DNA from: Homalodisca vitripennis
Taxonomy: Eukaryota > Arthropoda > Insecta > Hemiptera > Cicadellidae
Assembly (NCBI RefSeq): GCF_021130785.1
Contig: NC_060210.1
Location: forward strand, 185,600,001 to 185,664,000
DNA length: 64,000 nucleotides
Direction of reading: 5' to 3'
In this document: positions 56,925-64,000 of the stretch, piece after piece
Layout of the letters: every line of letters starts with the position of its first letter
Position numbering within the stretch: position 1 is the first letter of the stretch
Notes under the pieces: model-generated
Told to the model about the DNA's origin: nothing
Databases searched by the model: none
Seen by the model: the letters and a program-made list of their open reading frames with translations, nothing else
Program-made: the position numbers and the translations under genes

Positions 56925-57042
56925 AAGAATGTCTTATTTTACCAGGCGAAGTTAGGGCTAAGAAGCCCTCTCTAACACTTAACCTGGGGACCAACGGCTT
57001 AAAGGTGACTTCCGAACCACCACCAATGGCCGGGCAGGCGGC
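56925..57042 (-). mobile_element. 5'-truncated copy of the 5S-headed SINE
   Basis: AAGAATGTCTTATTTTACCA, GTTAGGGCTAAGAAGCCCTC and AAGGTGACTTCCGAACCACC match the body of the SINE at 29923-30160. The match stops near 57042, before the 5S-like head, so the copy lacks the promoter. The shared end (AAGAATGTCTTATTT in plus coordinates) marks the 3' end of the family. Confidence 0.78.
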
Positions 57043-57929
57043 CGCTGTATGATAGTATGAAGATTGTTATTGTGTATCTGTATAAAACAAATGTATCAAT
57101 AACTTAAATAATTTAGTAGAGACTTGGGGACATAACATAAAATAGTTTTACAAACAATAATTGAACCTTGTTAACATACATAAGTTGACACTTGAGGGAG
57201 GAAACTAATGGCGTGTAATAACAGTTATTACAATTTATTGCCAAGTGTTTTCCCTGTCGTATTACTCTACCATAGCTTTTAATACTACAATACATGAAAA
57301 TGAGAAGAAATTAACTTCAGCAAAGACGTTTTTAACCCCACAATCTCACTGAGTGCAGTAAATAGAACCAATCCACAAAATTCGTTAGTGTCCCTCCAGT
57401 AATAGTTTCTACATATGGCGCCATACTCCGCTGTGTGATCACTATTCCATTCACACTTTTTATCCTGTCTTAGTGTGTGCTCTTAATCCACCCAACAACC
57501 TCGCTGTATTGTGATTTTTTAATTAGACATTTATGGTGTTTGTTTATTTATTCATTATTGAAACAATTCTTATAATACTGTCTCTAACCACGGTTAACTA
57601 CAACTGGAAGCACCATACGAAAATATTTTAGAGCGGCCATTACAGACACTGGAAGAATTGAGTGACAAACTAGAGAGGCGAAACGTCATCATCCTTCCGG
57701 GCATGCGCAATAGCGGGTTCTTACACGCATCACTTGGGAAACGACCTTGAGTTTTCTCCCATAAGAACAATGTTAAACATTATGGACTTTACGCTCTTAA
57801 TTTCAAGACTTTACGAATCATATTGAGGGGTATCTCAATTAGAAGATAGAGGTTTTCTTGTAAAACGTATAATGTTTAGTATTTATATATTGAAGTGCAA
57901 AAAAGATTTGTGGTTTTTCTGGATAAACA
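57043..57929. other. No gene recognised
   Basis: Short ORFs only. CCCATAAGAACAATGTTAAACATT near 57758 resembles a phrase at 3796 (CCCATAAGACCAATGTAAAAATGTT), perhaps another dispersed repeat. Confidence 0.35.
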
Positions 57930-58100
57930 CTAAAAGTATCGAAAACGCTAAAAAGCCTTCAGGTGCGTATTCGTTTTATCTCCAAAATGAGATATCTCCT
58001 ATAATTGTACGACTACAAATAAGGTCGTAAACGTGCATCAGGTTTAACATCTTTCTTATGGGACTAACATCAAAATGGCCGCCACCATATCCGACTATTA
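57930..58100 (+). repeat. Dispersed repeat flanking the foldback MITE, copy 2
   Basis: Aligns with 28740-28925 (AAGCCTTCAGGTGCGT, TACGACTACAAATAAGG, ATGGGACTAACATCAAAATGG). Again located directly upstream of a CAGTTGAATA-family MITE. Confidence 0.6.
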
Positions 58101-58179
58101 AGTTTCTTTACTTACCTCACAAGCGATACTGCCATATTCTGCCGCCAATATACAAAAGTAATGTAATGGAACATTTAGT

Positions 58180-58570
58180 TCTCCTTACTTGCAAGAATTT
58201 TGGATTTAGCTCGAGTTCACCTTCCTCTTAAGTGGAGAATCTGAAATGGGATTCTATTGCAATCTTGACTCCTGAAGAGGCATTCTCATTGTCTCAATTG
58301 AGCACCTTTTGAGGCAGTGTCATGGTGTAAACTGATGAAGTGCCTCTTTAGTCTTTACCTAGATTGCGCATGATTTTGCAGTCTAAGTGTCTCTGATGTA
58401 GAAACGTTGCAAACAGTTCCTTGAGCTTCTTCTTTGCCGACTATTTTTGGATCCCTTCAGACGAACGTGACTCCAGATTTCAGGAGTCAGACCTGCAACA
58501 GAATCTGATTTCAGATAGTGCACTTAAGAGGAAGGTGAACTGGAGCTAAACTCAGCATTCGCTTAGGCGG
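58180..58570. mobile_element. Foldback MITE, CAGTTGAATA family, further copy
   Basis: The left half (TTTAGCTCGAGTTCACCTTC, then AATCTTGACTCCTGAAGAGG) mirrors the right half (AGGAGTCAGACCTGCAACAG, GAGGAAGGTGAACTGGAGCT). Arms agree with the 28951 copy, but the terminal parts and TIR ends are lost. The middle is longer than in that copy. Confidence 0.7.
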
Positions 58571-58950
58571 CATAGTTTTATGCGCGCTATTCCATGGCGG
58601 TAGTTATAGGATTGTGTCAGAGCCAGTGTTTACTGAACAAAGCATCAGTTTGCATATGTTGTCTGTGCGCGAAGTTCCAAATTTAGGTCTTGGACGTATT
58701 AAGATACCGTTTTCGTGATATGATCTTCAACAAACTTTTACTTTTACACTCAACCATCATAAAGAAATAAGGTGATAAGTTGGTTAATAAATGCTCTAAC
58801 CAATTTAGCTGATATTAAGTTGATTAAGGAAATAAGAATACGTGACTGAGCAACAGGCGTGTTTCGTAAGTAGGTGATTTAAACGAAACAATAACAATCT
58901 ATTTTTGATTGACTGGGGCAGATCCGTTCGTAAATGTCATACGAGACATA
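58571..58950. other. Nothing recognised
   Basis: No ORF, repeat or motif of note. Confidence 0.4.
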
Positions 58951-58957
58951 GGAAACA

Positions 58958-59063
58958 CTTGGCCACAGAACGCATTGATGTTATCTCATACCATTTATAA
59001 CGACAGGGTGCTTGGCCACAGAACGCATTGATGTTATATCTCATACCATTTATAACGACAGGT
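58958..59063. repeat. 53-54 bp direct tandem duplication, two copies
   Basis: CTTGGCCACAGAACGCATTG starts at 58958 and 59011. The copies are identical except for a TA insertion (GTTATCTC versus GTTATATCTC) and the last base. Confidence 0.95.
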
Positions 59064-60272
59064 TGTTAACGAACTCATCTGTAGGATTCCTCAATAGTAA
59101 AAGGTGTTTACACTAAAAGTAAATTCAATACAAATTTCAATCAGTGGTTGTTGTGAGTTCGTCTCGAACTGTACGATGCTTATACTACCCTGCTTAAGGA
59201 CTATCAGTTCTCCCTAGAAATGACTAGAAATAAAATTAGCATAAAAAGGCCAGCAACCCCCCGTTTCTGGAGTTATCCTCACGTTGAAAGGAATTGTTCA
59301 ACTATTTCGGTTAATGCGGCTGGAAAGAATTTCAAATAATCTTATACACACGTGAAAGACGTTAATTTCCAGGTGAGAATCCTCTCCAAGATCCAATTGC
59401 TTCATGGGAAGAACAAACTAAAATTTCCGAACAACTTGACAGCAACTATACCTTCTGGGTTTCGCTAAAGTTATTCACAGTTAGAGGCAGTTGTTTCTAC
59501 ACCAATAGCATTCTTCTATTGGTAATATCTAAATGTTTTCAGAGGAAAGAGTTAAAATGTATTTTTGGTTTCACATCTAAGATTTTGGATGCTTCCCATA
59601 ACTTTGTACCTTAGTCGGAAATTGAAATCTGTTGTTTATCCCAAAGCAATGTTAGTACGACTACTTCTCTCATTACAATATGTAATGGAACTTTTGTTTA
59701 GTGGATCAGTGTCACATATTACATGGAATACCTATAAATTCGTATGAAATTGAAGATTAGTTGATTTAATTATCTTGAAGATGTATGCCCTGAAAGTTTC
59801 TGTGATGCCAACTTGGGGCTACGCAGATTTTGACAGACATGAAGGAAGAGTTCCGAATGCGATGTGGTGTCTGGGTGCCCAAGGTTATACTGGAGACGTT
59901 ATGGTTTATTTGACCTTGTAAGTTGCTCTACAAAACATTGCCGAAGCAGGCCGCCATCTGTGAACCATCCTGCGGGATTCTGCGCTGCGGTACATTCGCC
60001 AGACATCTGTTCAGTTAGGAGCTAAGTGCTCTTTAAATTGAAAAGTTTTTATATTTTAGCCGTACTGAGATTGTTTCTTCAGATGTTGAACTAGTTCTTA
60101 CTTCAGTATAGCTACTTCTACATCTGAATGGAGACTTAAAGCAGGGAACGTTCTCGGAGGGGGGGGGGGGGCGTTTGAAATTCTCAAGACCTGTATTGAT
60201 CAACCTGATTTCTTGTCTAGAGACTCACTCATTCTACGAAGATGAAATAGTACATCGTGGACATAAGCTAAT
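59064..60272. other. No gene recognised; G-run at about 60159-60170
   Basis: Only short ORFs. The G homopolymer of about 12 is a likely site of length error. Confidence 0.4.
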
Positions 60273-60497
60273 AGGATTTCGGACGTTTACTATCTTTATA
60301 TGTTATAAAAACGTATAACCCTACGTTTCAAGTTTTGAAATCTACCCTCTTCTTCGGGTGAAACTCCCTAAGGAATTAAAACGCTACAGAATCCCTTAAG
60401 ATGTCTTTCACCTGATGAAGACGGTAAATTTCAATCCTGGAAACGTTGTGTTATCGTTTTTTGGTAACATATAACGATAATACATATCCGAAATCCT
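60273..60497. mobile_element. Foldback MITE, AGGATTTCGGAC termini, copy 2 (225 bp)
   Basis: The left end AGGATTTCGGACGTTTACTA mirrors the right end ATACATATCCGAAATCCT. Inner arms CTACGTTTCAAGTTTTGAAA and CTACCCTCTTCTTCGGGTGA on the left face CACCTGATGAAGACGGTAAA and CCTGGAAACGTTGTG on the right. CTGATGA is at 60412-60418 and GAAA at 60440-60443. Sequence between the arms is only about 45 bp. Same family as 4213-4589. Confidence 0.82.
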
Positions 60498-61334
60498 GTT
60501 ATCCATTCAAGACTTTCACCGTCAATAATATATTTTAAACAAAGAATATGCGAATAGCTAATAGTGGTATGAGTTTCAAACCTTTATTTTCCACCAGAAC
60601 TTGCCCTAACTGCAAGTCCTTTTAGCACTCTGCCGCCAGACCGTAACTCAGATCTTGATAGGCTTATTACCCAAGGCCTTGGCTGGGGCACGGATACTAC
60701 AGTAGGCTTATACAGTATTGTGATATCCGTGGCCTGAGATACGTCGCTGTGTCCCCACGGTATTCTATGCAGTTTTACTCGTGTAGGCGTACTTAATCAG
60801 TTGTAAAACAGTAATGTCGATGAAATTGTTACAGATTTCAGAAATCAGTAGTGGTTAAGCTTTTACTTTCCTTTCACATATTATACGTTCTGCTAGCTAT
60901 ACATGCGACCACATGTGAACACGCGAACCACAACTAACCGCAGTAGGAAACAAAGGGTTATATCACGCACTCACTGCTTCGGATCCCGAACTAGCATACG
61001 TTATACAGACAATACCATACGTATGGCACATAAACATCTTGCAACCTTTTCTTCACCCCAGTAGTTTCTCGAGTTATTAAGGACTGTTGGTGGGTAAAAC
61101 TTTGAGTCACAGGGTAAACTTTGGCTAATATAGGTAATATTCGAAAATATTTGCCCAGCTATTGATCATCGTACAGCAAAAGTTATTGTTTTGTATCTTT
61201 CATGTAAAGAGATACAACTTCTACTAGAAAATTATATTGAATTATCTTCCTATTTTACTCGTATCTATCTTTTACTAATCAAAGATTTTTCCGAGGGAAA
61301 CAGAAAATTCTTCCAGAGGTATCGAATTATCGGT
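60498..61334. other. No gene recognised
   Basis: Moderately GC-rich 60600-60790 without ORF or recognised repeat; the rest is AT-rich. Confidence 0.4.
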
Positions 61335-62530
61335 AGTCGATTACATCAAACTCTTTAATCTTTACTTGACGACACAGAATCCGATTATCACAAACAGCCT
61401 TTTAGGTTTGAACTAATAAAAAAGGTAGTTTTACGGCAATATCAAACCGCTTAAATCTTTACTTGCCACAGAATCCTATTATCACAAACAGCATTTTTTG
61501 TTTAAACTCAGTAAAAAAGATAGTTTTACGGCAGTATCAAACCGCTTAAATCTTTACTTGAAACAGAATCCTATTATCACAAACAGCATTTTTGGTTTGA
61601 ACTCAATAAAAAAGGTAGTTTTACGGCAGTATCAAACAGCATTTTTGGTTTGAACATAATAGAAAGGTAGTTAGTTTTATAGCAGTATCAAACGCTTAAA
61701 TCTATACTTGACACAGAATCCTATTATCACAAACTGCATTTTTGGTTTAAACTCAGTAAAAAAGTAGTTTTACGGCAGTATCATACCGCTTAAATCTTTA
61801 CTTGCCACAGAATCCTATTATCACAAACAGCATTTTTTTTTTTTTTTTTACCTTAATAAAAAAGGTAGTTTTACGGCAGTATCAAACCGTTTAAATCTTT
61901 ACTTGACACAGAATCCTATTATTACAAACAGCATTTTTGGTTTGAACTCAATAAAAAAGGTAGTTTTACGGCAGTATCATACCGCTTAAATCTTTACTTG
62001 CCACAGAATCCTATTATTACAAACAGCATTTTTGGTTTTAACTCAATAAAAAAGTAGTTTTACGGCAGTATCAAACCGTTTAAATCTTTACTTGACACAG
62101 AATCCTATTATCACAAACAGCATTTTTGGTTTTAAACTCAATAAAAAAGTAGTTTTACGGCAGTATCATACCGCTTAAATCTTTACTTGCCACAGAATCC
62201 TATTATCACAAACAGCATTTTTTTTTTTTACCTTAATAAAAAAGGTAGTTTTACGGCAGTATCAAACCGTTTAAATCTTTACTTGACACAGAATCCTATT
62301 ATTACAAACAGCATTTTTGGTTTGAACTCAATAAAAAAGGTAGTTTTTACGGCAGTATCAAACGCGTTTAAATCTTTACTTGACACAGAATCCTATTATC
62401 ACAAACAGCATTTTTGGTTTGAACTTAATAGAAAGGTAGTTAGTTTTATAGCAGTATCAAACGCTTAAATCTTTACTTGACACAGAATCCTATTATCACA
62501 ACCGGCATTTTTGGTTTGAACTTTTAATAA
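61335..62530. repeat. 95 bp satellite, 12 copies, with four-unit higher-order repeat
   Basis: CAGAATCC occurs at 61375, 61469, 61564, 61714, 61808, 61909, 62004, 62098, 62193, 62289, 62386 and 62483. Spacings are 94-101, except 150 where a partial unit is inserted. A variant with a long T-run (after 61808 and 62193) recurs 385 bp apart, and the variant AGAAAGGTAGTTAGTTTTAT (61661 and 62430) recurs 769 bp apart, so the array evolves in blocks of four units. First copies are most diverged. The 93-codon ORF at 62187 is a repeat translation. Confidence 0.95.
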
Positions 62531-64000
62531 CAAGATTAGTTATATGGCAGTAATATTCCAAAACAACGGTATGAACTGTAGTAGATGAAATAACACCAAA
62601 AGAGCTGTACGTGCTGTGTGGAGAATCCACAACTGTGTATCCATTAGGTGTGATGGAGTAGGGTCTTATATATAACCTTACTTCAATTATATTCATCCTT
62701 ACCTCTCATATGTGTAAAAGATTTTCTTATTTTCGGTTTTCGAATTTATGTTTAGAAATATAAAGGGAGAAATTCGTACTTTTCACCCGTACAAATTATC
62801 GATTCTTCTTAATGCGTCCGTATTTACCTAATTCAAGAAATTCGTAATCACGTATTTAGTAAGAAAACAAAAGTCTGGTACAGCGAGCAAAAACTTTCTA
62901 CCGTAACTAATATAGATGGGTTTAAGTTTCATCCATAAACGGACTGCTTTCTTTCAGTGAAGGGTCGTCAAACTTTGCTGCAAAGGAGCAACAACAACAA
63001 TTCAAATTGAACAGTTGAAATTAAGTTCACCAGCTCGACGTAAACAGATAAACAAAGTTTTCAAAAACAGTAAACTTTGTCCTTTCATTGCATCTGGGGA
63101 TATTGTTACCATCAAGTCAATTGAAAACTTTACGTTTAGTTGAGTCTTCCCGGCAGATCTGTTGTGGTTAATTCAAGTAAATCTTTCTAGCCCACTTAAG
63201 TTAAGTGGTAGAGTCTTAGGTTTATTGAAACCTTGGCGACATGTGCACGCTAACACAAAATTCGTGTTTTGTGAATTTGAAGCTGTGATCAAACTTCATG
63301 AGTTAATTAATGGTATTGTTGTTTGTTGTACCAATTATTTATTGAAACATGTGGGGAATGAAATTACCCCTTATTTTTCTGACCATTAGCCCTTGATAAT
63401 GCTAATGGGGGGAAATACGACGTTACTGTGGTAATTGGACCATTACCGCAGTCATAGTCTGAACCAAGTCTATGTTTATCAGAGATAGCAAAACACAGCT
63501 GTAAACATATCGTCTTGATGTTGCAATGCGCATTAAGTATTATATTTGTTACGTGGAGTAAACAAAACCATGTTCAGTTACTAGCGAGTAAATAATATTA
63601 AATGAAGCATGTTGTATAGTCTACTAGCTACCAGTTTTCCCAGTGGGATCATGCCTGTTTTTGTACTTGTTCAGATGAATATAAGGTATGATAAAAAAAA
63701 CTGCAATTGTCTTTGTAGCTATTCTATGTTAGCAACATCCATAATCACTGTCGATTCCCCTCTAAACCCTCTTGGACGGTTTTCCATTTTCTGTCTATGT
63801 TTCTGTATTATATTCGTTGAATGAATGTAGTAGGTTAGCTCGTGACTTCAACGGAAGGATGGGTCGCTAAAACTGGTAGAGCAGCTTTTTTCCAGCATGG
63901 CATGATTTGGGAAGCATATAGCTATTGAAAGCCTTCAGCCTTCAAAGGTTGTCCTTTAACCAGCCCAGCTGGATGTGGCAAGTATCAAAGTATTAACTCC
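62531..64000. other. No gene recognised
   Basis: A short CAA run is at 62989-63000. The plus-strand ORFs 63162-63389 (from TTG) and 63609-63824 are unrecognised and lie in AT-rich sequence. Confidence 0.35.

Overview
This looks like a 64 kb stretch of an AT-rich, repeat-laden arthropod nuclear genome, most likely an insect. The grounds are a DD41D mariner/Tc1-type transposase, non-LTR reverse transcriptase relics with short pentamer or tetramer tails, tRNA- and 5S-derived SINEs, many foldback/MITE elements, and large tandem satellite arrays. There are no compact ORFs, operons or ribosome binding sites of a prokaryote. No complete host gene is recognised. I could not fix the order or species from the sequence. 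Layout: 1-2000 is the 3' part of a mariner-like element (transposase broken by five one-base insertions), its right terminus, a TA microsatellite and a short tandem array. 2.7-8.4 kb holds dispersed repeats: a CTGANGA...GAAAC repeat, a tRNA-derived SINE, a foldback MITE, a CpG-rich block at 4.64-5.22 kb with a possible 5' splice site, and three copies of a palindromic MITE. 9.66-10.4 and 11.47-11.91 kb are tandem arrays (about 246 and 76 bp units). 17-23.5 kb carries a perfect hairpin, a 492 bp mariner-type MITE with intact ends, two foldback elements, and a 50 bp array lying between inverted arms. 24.7-25.3 kb is a minisatellite with an ordered higher-order pattern. 28.9-30.2 kb has a foldback MITE and a minus-strand SINE with a 5S rRNA-like head. 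30.9-33.7 kb holds 108 bp and 25 bp satellites. 34-38.3 kb holds non-LTR retrotransposon relics. 39.88-40.33 kb has a plausible small exon whose 3' half and 5' splice site are tandemly repeated. 42-43.7 kb has short duplications. 48.5-49.65 kb is a 132 bp satellite beside a MITE end. 52.9-53.1 kb is a hairpin MITE. 57-60.5 kb repeats several of the earlier families. 61.3-62.5 kb is a 95 bp satellite with a four-unit higher-order repeat. The theme of the window is transposon-driven structure. One recurrent signal is a hairpin block, CTGANGA + one base + stem-loop + GAAA, found at eight or more places and often as inverted pairs; it resembles the catalytic core of a hammerhead ribozyme. Host genes, if present, are represented at most by one candidate exon and a few CpG-rich or splice-donor-like patches.
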